Positions 1 through 6,621 are shown, numbered from the stretch's first letter. The stretch is DNA of 15,926 bases from Candidatus Komeilibacteria bacterium RIFCSPLOWO2_02_FULL_48_11 (GCA_001818435.1 MHKO01000032.1:4321-20246); one strand, 5' to 3'. A program made the numbers and translations. The notes: a model not told the origin generated them from the sequence alone.

Positions 1-202
1 AGATTGGTTCAGCCATCATGACCATGCCAGCCCCGCCGCCATAAGGCGCGTCGTCCACTTTGCGGTGTTTGTCGGTGGTAAAAGCGCGCAGATCATGGGT
101 TCTGATGGCAATCAGACCCTTTTTTTGCGCCCGGCCTAGAATAGACTCGGAAAGATAGGAGTCGAATATTTTAGGGAAGATGGTGATAATGTCGAAACGC
201 AT
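1..202 (-). CDS. trmD: tRNA (guanine-N1)-methyltransferase TrmD, 5' part only
   Basis: The enzyme methylates G37 of tRNAs with a G at position 36, using S-adenosylmethionine, and helps hold the reading frame. Reading leftward from the ATG at 202-200, the first 67 residues begin MRFDIITIFPKIF and continue with a DLRAFTTDKHRKVDDAPYGG stretch followed by GAGMVM, the highly conserved TrmD N-terminal block. The gene runs off the left edge, so the knotted cofactor-binding core and the C-terminal domain are not visible. It is the last visible gene of the broken rpsP-khpA-trmD neighbourhood. It lies 161 bp from khpA, separated by a terminator and a palindromic repeat, so it probably has its own promoter, which I could not place. 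No Shine-Dalgarno is seen before the ATG. Confidence 0.93.
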   Translation of the reverse strand, partial: MRFDIITIFPKIFDSYLSESILGRAQKKGLIAIRTHDLRAFTTDKHRKVDDAPYGGGAGMVMMAEPI

Positions 203-213
203 AATCGAAGATA

Positions 214-288
214 ATTGTTATATTGTCATACTGTTATATTGTTATTAACTTTATTCTGTTCTCTTAAACAATAAAGCAATATAACAAT
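214..288. repeat. Palindromic intergenic repeat, family A, copy 1
   Basis: Perfect 12-bp arms ATTGTTATATTG (214-225) and CAATATAACAAT (277-288) flank a loop containing AACTTTATTCTGTTCTC. A second copy with similar arms and nearly the same loop (AACTTTATTTTGTCTC) lies at 8237-8324. Both copies sit just upstream of a minus-strand start codon (trmD here, rnc there). The shared loop as well as arms argues for one dispersed element rather than two chance hairpins. Confidence 0.75.
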
Positions 289-310
289 GTAGCCATTATT
301 TCTCTATACC

Positions 311-337
311 AAAAACCGTGCCTAGTATAGCACGGTT
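311..337 (-). terminator. Intrinsic terminator after khpA
   Basis: On the minus strand an 8-bp stem (AACCGTGC / GCACGGTT, loop TATACTAG) is followed directly by a run of T (complement of the A run at 311-315). It lies 27 bp past the khpA stop codon and separates khpA from trmD. Confidence 0.85.
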
Positions 338-363
338 ATGGTGATTTTTCAATCAGTGTTTGA

Positions 364-717
364 TTATAGTTTCAAATCATCCACAGCGCTGGTGTCGGCC
401 ATTTCTTCCTCGCGCGGAGCGCTATTAGGACGATCAGTGCGCTCGCGGCGCGGGCCGCGGGTTGAACCTTCTGGTTCATGAATCTTTAAGTTGACGCGGG
501 CGTTGTTTTTGGCGCCAACTACTCTTAACAGAGTGCGGATGGCGCGGGCGGTATTACCGGAACGGCCGATAATCTGGCCCATGTCCTCGGGGTGAACTTT
601 GAGGGTAATGAGTACACCCATTTCATCAATCGTGCGTTCGGACTTAACCTCGTCAGGGTGGTCAACTAACGCCTTGACGACGTAATCAACGAACTCTTGA
701 TCCTTGTTTTCTGGCAT
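364..717 (-). CDS. khpA: KH-domain RNA-binding protein KhpA
   Basis: A small single-KH-domain RNA-binding protein of the KhpA (YlqC) family, which in Firmicutes works with KhpB and is linked to cell elongation and mRNA binding. The 117 residues begin with the usual KhpA helix (EFVDYVVKALVDHPDEV). The KH core (ITLKVHPEDMGQIIGRSGNTARAIR) carries the GxxG loop as IGRSG near residue 51. About 35 extra residues, rich in Arg, Glu and Pro, follow residue 80; most KhpA proteins stop near 75-80, so the tail is an extension. khpA usually sits between rpsP and rimM/trmD. Here it is upstream of trmD, but rimM is absent from the gap and two unrelated genes separate it from rpsP. It has its own promoter, a structured leader and a terminator. 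Confidence 0.92.
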   Translation of the reverse strand: MPENKDQEFVDYVVKALVDHPDEVKSERTIDEMGVLITLKVHPEDMGQIIGRSGNTARAIRTLLRVVGAKNNARVNLKIHEPEGSTRGPRRERTDRPNSAPREEEMADTSAVDDLKL

Positions 718-822
718 ACGGATATGCTTCTTACTGCTTTGTTAAAGATAGTTTAAAGCAATCAGTTCTTGCGGGAGCAGGTGACCAAACCTGCCCTGGG
801 CTGTTGCCGTAAACGCAAAATA
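718..822 (-). promoter_or_regulatory. Structured khpA leader (5' UTR)
   Basis: The predicted khpA transcript starts near 816 and has about 100 untranslated bases, long for this window. It holds two hairpins: GCAGGT/ACCTGC with a 6-base loop (777-794), possibly closed by an outer TTTTGCG/CGCAAGA pairing (767-820), and TGCTTT/AAAGCA (735-760). No known riboswitch is recognised. The stretch could be an autoregulatory leader or simply an untranslated spacer. Confidence 0.45.
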
Positions 823-850
823 AGCATAGCATAGATAGCTGTTTTGTCAA
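823..850 (-). promoter_or_regulatory. khpA promoter
   Basis: Reading on the minus strand, a perfect -35 TTGACA (850-845) is followed after 16 bp by TATGCT (828-823). This is one of the best sigma-70-type matches in the window. It lies between the M64-like peptidase gene and khpA, so khpA need not depend on read-through. Confidence 0.75.
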
Positions 851-877
851 CATATTTATAATGGGGCTTTTCTAGCC

Positions 878-897
878 AAGTTGCCGTTTTTCAACTT
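878..897. other. Hairpin just past the peptidase gene
   Basis: AAGTTG (878-883) and CAACTT (892-897) form a 6-bp stem a few bases beyond the stop at 902. There is no T run after it on the minus strand, so it is at best a weak terminator or an mRNA 3'-end stabiliser. Confidence 0.3.
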
Positions 898-901
898 TCT
901 T

Positions 902-2698
902 TCAAAAATTATTTTCTATTATACCTTTGATATATTTCTCATTATCTTCCCCATAATTCAAATCCCCAATATAAGATCCAATCATTATTCCAAAGTGAGC
1001 TGTCTTGCATCTATCAGTATAAGTGCATTGCCTGCTGGCAGCTCTTTTTTCCGTCTCAAATATTGTATAATGGTTTACTAAAGAGCACGGAACACAGTTA
1101 ATTGACTTGAAGCTTTGAGGTGCAGAGACATATCCATAAACATTATATTCATCATCAAGTCCTGCAAATGAATGCCCTAATTCATGCACAGTACTCAAAG
1201 GACTATTAGCCTCTATATTAACATCTTTTATTTCTGTAACTCTGAACTTAGGGAAAGATGGAATAGTAATTGTAATATCACAATAATAATAACCAGCAAG
1301 TTTATCTGTTGGAAATTTATTTATTTCGGCAGGCATTTGTAAAACAGGACTTTCGATTAATTCTATTCTCTTAAATAGTTTAATATCTTTATTTATCCGA
1401 ATTTGCATTTGTTCAGGAAGGGCATCGCAAGACTTAACACTTTTATCCATTAGTTCAGCATAATCGTTAGAATCGGCATCAAAATTTATGTGTATAGTTT
1501 TACCCTCTCTCTTTATTGAAGAAGAACTGGCTTGTCCTATAAACACTACAGCAAATGAATTCTGACCCTTTCCATAATTTCCATAAGGCAATCCACTCTC
1601 AATGCGAGAATGCGATCTTTGATTTTTTCTGGATAAAACGATAATTTCGTCAGCTTCGCAAAGATTTGCTGTTTCTATTACTTTATTTCTATTGCAAGCT
1701 ACTTTGAGAGGCTCTTGGCTTTCTAATTCAGTCCCTACACAATTCAAATCGTTTAATTTATTAACAACATATATGTTGATTTTGTCTAGATTACTTTTGT
1801 ACGGCTCAAGGCTTTTGATTGTATCTACATGCTTGCTAACTTGATTCCTTAAATCCGCTAAGCTTCCAAAGTTATCCGCCACAAAAACTATGTCTAATTT
1901 ATTTAAATTACCGTCACCGTGCAAAGTTTGGCACTCGGGGTTGTTCTTTGGGTTGTTTTTACATATACCAGATGAATCGCAATAAACATTGCATTTTTCT
2001 TTGCAGGGGGTAGCTCTTGCCAAATGCTGAGGTATTAATGCCTCTTCTATTGTTAATTGTCTTCCAGAGCAATCATGATTAGAGTCACCAAAATAAGTTG
2101 ATCCGTCATCTGCTATGTATAACTTACAACTGGGAGAGTCTATACTAATGCGTTTCATATTAGGAAGAAAAACATTAATGTACCCATTATCTGAATAAAC
2201 AGAAATAACATTCTCATCAATATCCCCGGAAGACGTTAGATAGATATATGATGATTTTTGGCTACTATGGCCCCTTTGGAATTTTTCTCCAAGAAGAGTT
2301 CCAACCGCGTAGTAACCTGTTCCACTAAAAAAATGAATGTACTCGTCTGAACCAATATTTTTCTCGGATTTTAGGCTTATTATATTAGTTGCTTTAAATG
2401 GTATTGGTATATTTATTTTTTTCCCAAAATAGCTGGCAAATATCAAAAAATCAGAAAAATTTATGTTTTTGTCGCCATTTAAGTCAAATTGGTCGCCAAA
2501 ACCGGTTTGTCCGGTTGTTTTTCCAAAAGAAGAGGCAAACAGAAGAAAGTCAGAAAAGCCGACAAGTCCATTATCGTCAAAATCCGGACTTTTGCCCGGA
2601 GCCAAGCTGGATGTCTGGGCCGAAACTTGCCAGGCTAGGCCGGCAATGACGGCCAAGGTTGCTGCGGCCAAAAAGATTTTTGGAATATTTTTTTTCAT
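902..2698 (-). CDS. Secreted M64-like zinc metallopeptidase with dockerin-like Ca-binding repeats
   Basis: A predicted exported 598-residue protease. I chose the ATG at 2698 because it opens a classic signal peptide (MKKNIPKIFL, hydrophobic core, likely cleavage after VSA at residue 27) and overlaps the upstream stop as ATGA. Residues 39-50 and 72-83 are paired EF-hand-like loops (DFDDNGLVGFSD, DLNGDKNINFSD), each followed by FLxFAxxFGK, resembling dockerin-type calcium repeats. A cysteine-rich middle follows, then NKLDIVFVADNF near 262-275, like the start of an M64 (IgA-peptidase-like) domain. The zinc motif HELGHSFAGLDDEY is at 505-518, matching HExxHxxxGxxDE of M64. Several later cysteines suggest disulfides outside the cell. 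The body of the gene (about 905-2460) is visibly more AT-rich than its neighbours, hinting at acquisition from elsewhere. The family assignment rests on the motif; the substrate is unknown. Confidence 0.8.
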   Translation of the reverse strand: MKKNIPKIFLAAATLAVIAGLAWQVSAQTSSLAPGKSPDFDDNGLVGFSDFLLFASSFGKTTGQTGFGDQFDLNGDKNINFSDFLIFASYFGKKINIPIPFKATNIISLKSEKNIGSDEYIHFFSGTGYYAVGTLLGEKFQRGHSSQKSSYIYLTSSGDIDENVISVYSDNGYINVFLPNMKRISIDSPSCKLYIADDGSTYFGDSNHDCSGRQLTIEEALIPQHLARATPCKEKCNVYCDSSGICKNNPKNNPECQTLHGDGNLNKLDIVFVADNFGSLADLRNQVSKHVDTIKSLEPYKSNLDKINIYVVNKLNDLNCVGTELESQEPLKVACNRNKVIETANLCEADEIIVLSRKNQRSHSRIESGLPYGNYGKGQNSFAVVFIGQASSSSIKREGKTIHINFDADSNDYAELMDKSVKSCDALPEQMQIRINKDIKLFKRIELIESPVLQMPAEINKFPTDKLAGYYYCDITITIPSFPKFRVTEIKDVNIEANSPLSTVHELGHSFAGLDDEYNVYGYVSAPQSFKSINCVPCSLVNHYTIFETEKRAASRQCTYTDRCKTAHFGIMIGSYIGDLNYGEDNEKYIKGIIENNF

Positions 2699-3552
2699 AA
2701 GCCGACGCAGAGCGGGCTGTTGGAAGAGGCGCAGCATTCTCGAATGCGCGCGATAATTTCTTGTAATTTTTGCGGACTGACGAGCGCGGCGGAGAGTTCC
2801 GGGAACAAGTAGCCGCAACTGGCGGCATCATCGGTTTGCAGGAGTTTATCAGAGCCGTTAGGATTGTAGCCGCTGCTGGCTTCTTGGCCGTCTTTGTAAC
2901 CATCGCCGTCGCTGTCAGCGTTGCGCGGGTCAGTGCCATAGACGGTTGTTTCCTCGGTATCAGTGAGCCCGTCGCTATCGCTGTCCGGACTGGAACTGCT
3001 GGCATTACTGCCGGGCAAGGAAGCGTTGCCAGAGGATAATTTACTCAGTCCGCCTGAACTGGGGACAGGGTTTGAGGATAAATCAATGACGGGCGTGCTA
3101 ACGGTTTGGTTGGCAACAGCGCCGCCTCCGCCCGCGTCGGTGGCGTCTTTAAGGCTATTGATTACAAAGCTGGCAATAACCCAAGCGGCAAAGACGATTG
3201 CTAAACCGCTAACGGCCTGAACTAGCATCTGGCGCGCTGACCGCACTTGCTCCTCATTGCCGGCCGCGGTCATCCATTTAAAACCAGCCAAGAGGATTAT
3301 GAGCACAGCGACAACACCAAGAAAACCAAGAATGATATTGATGATTTGAGCGACAGTACCTTTCAAGTCGCTTGTCTGGCCGAGCGCGATTTGTTTAAAA
3401 CTCGGGTCATTGAGGCCATAATCGCTAGATAAGGGATCAATTGTTTGCCCATAAGCTATTGACCTAGAAATGAACAGGCCAAAAAAAAGAGAGAAACAAA
3501 AGGCTATTAAAATCGCAGTATTAAAATTATTCTGTTTTCCAGTCCGGAGCAT
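2695..3552 (-). CDS. TrbC/VirB2-like membrane protein with thrombospondin-type-3 Ca-binding repeats
   Basis: A 285-residue envelope protein. The ATG at 3552 is preferred over earlier in-frame codons because it starts a signal peptide (hydrophobic 13-33, likely cleavage near residue 35) and lies 7 bp after a -10 box. Two transmembrane helices follow (about 67-92 and 109-134), joined by the short polar turn MTAAGNEEQVRSARQ, the layout of TrbC/VirB2 pilin-like proteins. After a Gly/Ser/Pro-rich linker come two calcium-binding repeats of the thrombospondin type 3 kind (DSDSDGLTDTEE at 190-201, DSDGDGYKDGQE at 213-224), then a tail with four cysteines (246, 273, 274, 282). Its stop overlaps the peptidase start (ATGA), so the two are probably translated together. 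A surface or secretion-linked role is likely. No other type IV secretion genes are in view, so pilin function is unproven. Confidence 0.78.
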   Translation of the reverse strand: MLRTGKQNNFNTAILIAFCFSLFFGLFISRSIAYGQTIDPLSSDYGLNDPSFKQIALGQTSDLKGTVAQIINIILGFLGVVAVLIILLAGFKWMTAAGNEEQVRSARQMLVQAVSGLAIVFAAWVIASFVINSLKDATDAGGGGAVANQTVSTPVIDLSSNPVPSSGGLSKLSSGNASLPGSNASSSSPDSDSDGLTDTEETTVYGTDPRNADSDGDGYKDGQEASSGYNPNGSDKLLQTDDAASCGYLFPELSAALVSPQKLQEIIARIRECCASSNSPLCVGL

Positions 3553-3559
3553 ATTATCC

Positions 3560-3588
3560 AGTATAGTACAGAAGCAAGTTTTTTTGAA
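3560..3588 (-). promoter_or_regulatory. Probable leaderless promoter of the TrbC-like/peptidase pair
   Basis: On the minus strand a -10 TATACT (3565-3560) stands 7 bp before the ATG at 3552, so transcription would begin at or next to the start codon. The -35 is weak (TTCAAA at 3588-3583, 17-bp spacer). No Shine-Dalgarno is present. Confidence 0.5.
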
Positions 3589-3589
3589 T

Positions 3590-3617
3590 AAAAAAACTAC
3601 CAACCGGCGTTGATAGT
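3590..3617 (-). terminator. Intrinsic terminator after rpsP
   Basis: Minus-strand stem ACTATCAAC / GTTGGTAGT (9 pairs, one G-U), loop GCCG, followed by seven T. It lies between rpsP and the TrbC-like gene and so separates the surface module from ribosomal-protein transcription. Confidence 0.82.
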
Positions 3618-3651
3618 TTTTGTTGGTGTAAATACTCCCTAGCGAAACGTC

Positions 3652-3755
3652 AATCCCGCACCTTGCTTTTGTCCAATTACTGACTAACAACAACGAGAAT
3701 GGTTTGGTCTTATTGTCTGGATTTTATAATTAAAACCAAGGCAAGGTGCGGGATT
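3652..3755. repeat. Inverted repeat at the 3' end of rpsP (family G)
   Basis: Perfect 15-bp arms AATCCCGCACCTTGC (3652-3666) and GCAAGGTGCGGGATT (3741-3755). The right arm overlaps the rpsP stop codon (3754-3756). The arm core AATCCCGCAC / GGTGCGGGA recurs in the hairpin between the GspE-like gene and valS (12563-12603). Confidence 0.7.
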
Positions 3756-4137
3756 AAGCTGCTGGAGCAACTTCAGTTTTCGGAGCCGCGGTTTCGGCTT
3801 TAGGAGCGGCTTCAGCTTTTGGCTGAGCTTCATCTTTTCGGCCAGAGGCCGACCCGCCTTTGGCGGGCTTCGGTTTCCAGGCCTGGACTTTTTTGGCGGT
3901 AATCACTTTTTCTTTAACCAACAGATTATGAACCGTGGCCGAGGCTTGGGCGCCGACTGAGAGCCAGTGCAAAATCCTCTCCACATTCAAACTGACGGTT
4001 TTCGGCATGGAGACCGGGTTATAGTTTCCCAAAATCTCCAGCTGTTTGCCGTATAAATCTTTCTTTTTATCAGAAACCACCAGGCGGTAGGTGGGCTGTT
4101 TCTTTTTGCCGATGCGTTGGAGGCGGATGGCTAACAT
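3754..4137 (-). CDS. rpsP: 30S ribosomal protein bS16
   Basis: A small-subunit ribosomal protein that binds 16S rRNA early in assembly. The start MLAIRLQRIGKKKQPTYRLVV, then GNYNP and the ERILHWLSVGAQAS block, are characteristic of bS16, and the conserved domain ends near residue 80. The remaining 45 or so residues are an Ala/Lys/Pro/Glu-rich low-complexity tail, probably disordered, making the protein 127 residues against roughly 80-90 in most bacteria. Within this tail, PAKGGSASGR (91-100) is encoded by a small palindrome (3853-3867). The gene sits between smc and the surface module rather than directly next to khpA. It has its own promoter and a downstream terminator. The ATG is preceded by no Shine-Dalgarno. 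Confidence 0.95.
   Translation of the reverse strand: MLAIRLQRIGKKKQPTYRLVVSDKKKDLYGKQLEILGNYNPVSMPKTVSLNVERILHWLSVGAQASATVHNLLVKEKVITAKKVQAWKPKPAKGGSASGRKDEAQPKAEAAPKAETAAPKTEVAPAA
3853..3867. repeat. CCCGCC/GGCGGG palindrome inside rpsP (family B)
   Basis: CCCGCC-TTT-GGCGGG within the coding region, translated as part of PAKGGSASGR in the S16 tail. The same terminal arms occur in the smc insert (6435-6460) and in the dnaA terminator (10622-10648). Confidence 0.6.
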
Positions 4138-4163
4138 AAGGTGTTTGAATAATATGCGTGGAT

Positions 4164-4190
4164 ATTATAGGAAAATGGGCGTTATGTCAA
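4164..4190 (-). promoter_or_regulatory. rpsP promoter
   Basis: Minus strand: TTGACA (4190-4185), 15-bp spacer, TATAAT (4169-4164). Both hexamers are perfect, although the spacer is 2 bp short of optimal. The start codon lies 26 bp below the -10 box. Confidence 0.65.
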
Positions 4191-4195
4191 GAAAA

Positions 4196-4309
4196 GTCAG
4201 AACCGCAGATAGACCACTGATGGACGCAGATAGTATCGCAGATAAATCAGATAATTATCTACATCATCTGTGTAATCTGTGTTTATCTGTGTAAATCTGC
4301 GGTTCTGAC
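4196..4309. repeat. Long inverted repeat between smc and rpsP, reaching into smc (family F)
   Basis: Perfect 15-bp arms GTCAGAACCGCAGAT (4196-4210) and ATCTGCGGTTCTGAC (4295-4309). The inside is built from variants of ATCTGTGT and AGATAAATC, with a 12-bp palindrome AGATAATTATCT (4249-4260). The right part encodes the last eight residues and stop codon of SMC (ends VRTADLHR). Confidence 0.75.
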
Positions 4310-6526
4310 CGCTTTCTCCAAATCCACGGACAACAACTTACTTACCCCGTCATCTCCCATGGTCACCCCGTACAGAATACTGGCTTGTTCCATGGTGGCG
4401 CGGTTGTGAGTGATGGTAATGAATTGGGTGTGGCGCGAGAGTTTTTCCAAAATAGCCGCAAAGCGGAGGCTGTTGGCTTCATCTAGGGCCGCATCCACTT
4501 CATCCAGCACCACAAAAGGGGAGGGGTTGGCCCGGATGATGGCGCAGATTAAGGCAATTGAAGTCAGGGCCCTCTCCCCGCCGGAGAGCATGTTGATATT
4601 ACTGACTCTTTTGCCCGAGGGCGTGGCTTTGATTTCAATGCCGATTCTAAAACTGCGAGCCAGCTTATCGCGCTCTTCTTCGTTTAAGCTTAAGGCCATT
4701 TCTTCGCTTAAATCTTCCAGTTCATTTTCTTTGTGCAATTCCAAACTGCTTTTGCCGCCCCCGAAAAGCAATGTAAAAAATTCATTAAAGCCTTTTTCAA
4801 TGTCAGTAAAAGCGGAATTAAACTCGCGTTCAATGATAACTCCCAATTCTTGCTCAACTTGCTTGGTCTTTTCTAAAGCGTTCTTAAGGTCCGCAGCTTG
4901 GGTGGAGAGAAAGTCGTGCCTTTCTTTAGTGGTTGAATATTCTTGCGAGATTTCCGGGTCAATGCCGCCAATCATTTCCAAATCATGCTTGGCTCGGGCG
5001 ATTTGCGGCCATAAGTCTTTGGCTTCACCAGCTGGAGATGAGGTGGCTTTTATCTCTTTTTGCAAATATTCCGATGCTTCTTTGCTGATTTCTTGGGACA
5101 GGTCTTCGTGGCGCGTTTCCACGCGCGCCAGTTCAACTTCAACCTGGTTTTTTTCGTTAGACAGACGGGCCAGCTCCTGTTGTTTAATTTGGTAACTTTT
5201 TTGCAGACTAAAAACTTCGCTGGTGGCGCCCTGTTCTTTGCGCCGGGCCTCGGAGAGCGCCTGTTCGGCTTGCGACGCTTCTTGGCTCGCGCTTAAGAGC
5301 GTTTGTTTGAGAGCTTCCAAGTGTTTTGAAATTTTTTCTTTGGCGTTGCCGTCTTTTTCCGGCGATTTTGTTTCTAGGAGCCGTTCTAATTCTGTTTGCA
5401 GCGCTCTGGCTTCGGTTTGAAGTTTTTGCCAGTCATCAGCTGTCTTGGCCTGGGATACTTTTTGCAAAAAAGACGAAAGTTTTTTAGCTTCTCTGGCTAA
5501 AGCCGCAGCGTCAATATTCGCGGCTTTGCGTTCTGGCGTTTGAGAAGTTAAAGCAACGAGTTCTTTTTCCAGACCTCGGACTTCAAAAGATATTTCGCTT
5601 TTTCTGGACAAGGCCTCTTGATATTTTTTCTGCAAAGCCTCAAAAGCGGGCGCGTTTTTTTGTTCTTTTTCCAAGATCTCCAGCCTCCCTGACAGCCGGT
5701 CAACTTCGATTTTGGCCGCGTTATGGCGAGCGGCGAGCTCATTCCTTTTTTGCGCCAGCCGCTTTAAGTCAGCCTCGGTTTTGCGCCACAAGAAACTATA
5801 GTGCTCCAATTGCAAGCCGCGGAGCTTGGCTTCAATTTGGCTCCGTTTTTCCAGTTTTTCTTTTTGGCGCTCTAACTGCCGAAGGCGGGGCGTTATTTCC
5901 CGCAGCAGAGCCGAGATCTGGGTTAGATTGGCTTCAGTGGTAACAATTTTATGCAGAGCTTGCTCGCGCTTGATTTGGTACTGCTTGACGCCAGTGGCTT
6001 CATCAAAAAATTCCTTGCGCTCAAAGGGGCTGGCCGCCAGAATGGCATCCACCATGCCCTGGCCAATAACGCTGTAAGTCCGGTGGCCGAAATTAGCCTG
6101 CGCCAAAAGAAGCTGCACGTCGGTGAGCCGGACTTTGGAATTATTGATTAGATATTCGCTGGTGCCATCACGGAACAGGCGGCGCTTGATTATTATTTCT
6201 TTGTAATCAATGCCGCCAGAGAGGTCTTCATTATTCAAATACAGCGCCACTTCGGCAAAACCAAGCCGGGCCTTTTTGCCCGAGCCGGAGAAAATCACGT
6301 CTTCGCTTTTTTTGCCGCGCAGAGTTTTCAAGCTTTGCTCGCCTAAAACCCAGCGCACGGCATCAGCAATATTTGATTTTCCCGAGCCATTTGGCCCGAC
6401 AATAGCGGCAATGCCAGCTGCAACAGAGGGCTTGCCCGCCGAAGCCTTGGCGAAGGCGGGGAAAGTGAGCGTGGTTTTGTGGGCAAATGATTTAAAACCC
6501 TGTATCTCTAACTTCTCTAAGTACAT
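4283..6526 (-). CDS. smc: Short SMC-family chromosome-segregation ATPase without an evident hinge
   Basis: An ABC-type ATPase that, with Scp partners, compacts and segregates the chromosome. The N-terminal head has MYLEKLEIQGFKSF and Walker A GPNGSGKSN (44-52). The C-terminal head has the signature LSGGE (647-651) and Walker B FVVLDEVDAALD (about 676-687). Long Glu/Lys/Gln/Ala-rich coiled coil lies between, roughly 175-590. The protein is 747 residues against about 1,150-1,200 for typical bacterial SMC. I see no globular hinge: its usual glycine-rich, EAALG-like conserved segment is absent, and the middle (about 330-430) is low-complexity helix. Residues 24-37 are a repeat-encoded insert just before the P-loop, and the last eight residues come from another repeat. 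Heads are intact, so it is probably functional. No scpA or scpB is in the window. Confidence 0.93.
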   Translation of the reverse strand: MYLEKLEIQGFKSFAHKTTLTFPAFAKASAGKPSVAAGIAAIVGPNGSGKSNIADAVRWVLGEQSLKTLRGKKSEDVIFSGSGKKARLGFAEVALYLNNEDLSGGIDYKEIIIKRRLFRDGTSEYLINNSKVRLTDVQLLLAQANFGHRTYSVIGQGMVDAILAASPFERKEFFDEATGVKQYQIKREQALHKIVTTEANLTQISALLREITPRLRQLERQKEKLEKRSQIEAKLRGLQLEHYSFLWRKTEADLKRLAQKRNELAARHNAAKIEVDRLSGRLEILEKEQKNAPAFEALQKKYQEALSRKSEISFEVRGLEKELVALTSQTPERKAANIDAAALAREAKKLSSFLQKVSQAKTADDWQKLQTEARALQTELERLLETKSPEKDGNAKEKISKHLEALKQTLLSASQEASQAEQALSEARRKEQGATSEVFSLQKSYQIKQQELARLSNEKNQVEVELARVETRHEDLSQEISKEASEYLQKEIKATSSPAGEAKDLWPQIARAKHDLEMIGGIDPEISQEYSTTKERHDFLSTQAADLKNALEKTKQVEQELGVIIEREFNSAFTDIEKGFNEFFTLLFGGGKSSLELHKENELEDLSEEMALSLNEEERDKLARSFRIGIEIKATPSGKRVSNINMLSGGERALTSIALICAIIRANPSPFVVLDEVDAALDEANSLRFAAILEKLSRHTQFITITHNRATMEQASILYGVTMGDDGVSKLLSVDLEKAVRTADLHR
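6435..6460. repeat. Palindrome inserted in frame in smc (family B)
   Basis: CCCGCC (6435-6440) and GGCGGG (6455-6460) enclose GAAGCCTTGGCGAA. Read on the minus strand it gives AFAKASAG, placed between TTLTFP and GIAAIVGPNGSGKSN. Other SMC proteins pass almost directly from FP to the GITAIVGPNGSGKS-type P-loop, so the peptide is extra. Confidence 0.75.
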
Positions 6527-6558
6527 TTCTATTGTGTATGTTAGTATTGTTGGAGTCT

Positions 6559-6587
6559 ATTTTAGCATATTTTAGTAGTGTCGTGAA
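6559..6587 (-). promoter_or_regulatory. Possible smc promoter
   Basis: Minus strand: TTCACG (6587-6582), 17-bp spacer, TAAAAT (6564-6559). Four of six and five of six consensus matches with ideal spacing, 32 bp before the ATG. The surrounding DNA is AT-rich, so chance is possible. Confidence 0.4.
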
Positions 6588-6621
6588 TTCGTGAATCCGA
6601 GAAAGAATTGGAGCGGTTCAA

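Noticed and set aside
2577..3005. Minus-strand frame overlapping the TrbC-like and peptidase genes
   Set aside because: An out-of-frame shadow of the calcium-repeat region; the Ala/Thr-rich product has no signal or domain, and the two overlapping genes explain the DNA fully.
3560..3755. Small RNA or tRNA gene between rpsP and the TrbC-like gene
   Set aside because: The structure is explained by a terminator hairpin and the arms of a repeat; no tRNA-like cloverleaf or promoter placed for a separate transcript was seen.
4410..5195. Long plus-strand reading frame (261 codons) antisense to smc
   Set aside because: It is the mirror of smc coiled-coil codons, giving a Ser/Arg/Leu-rich product with no recognisable domain and no promoter or Shine-Dalgarno. 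smc itself is certain.
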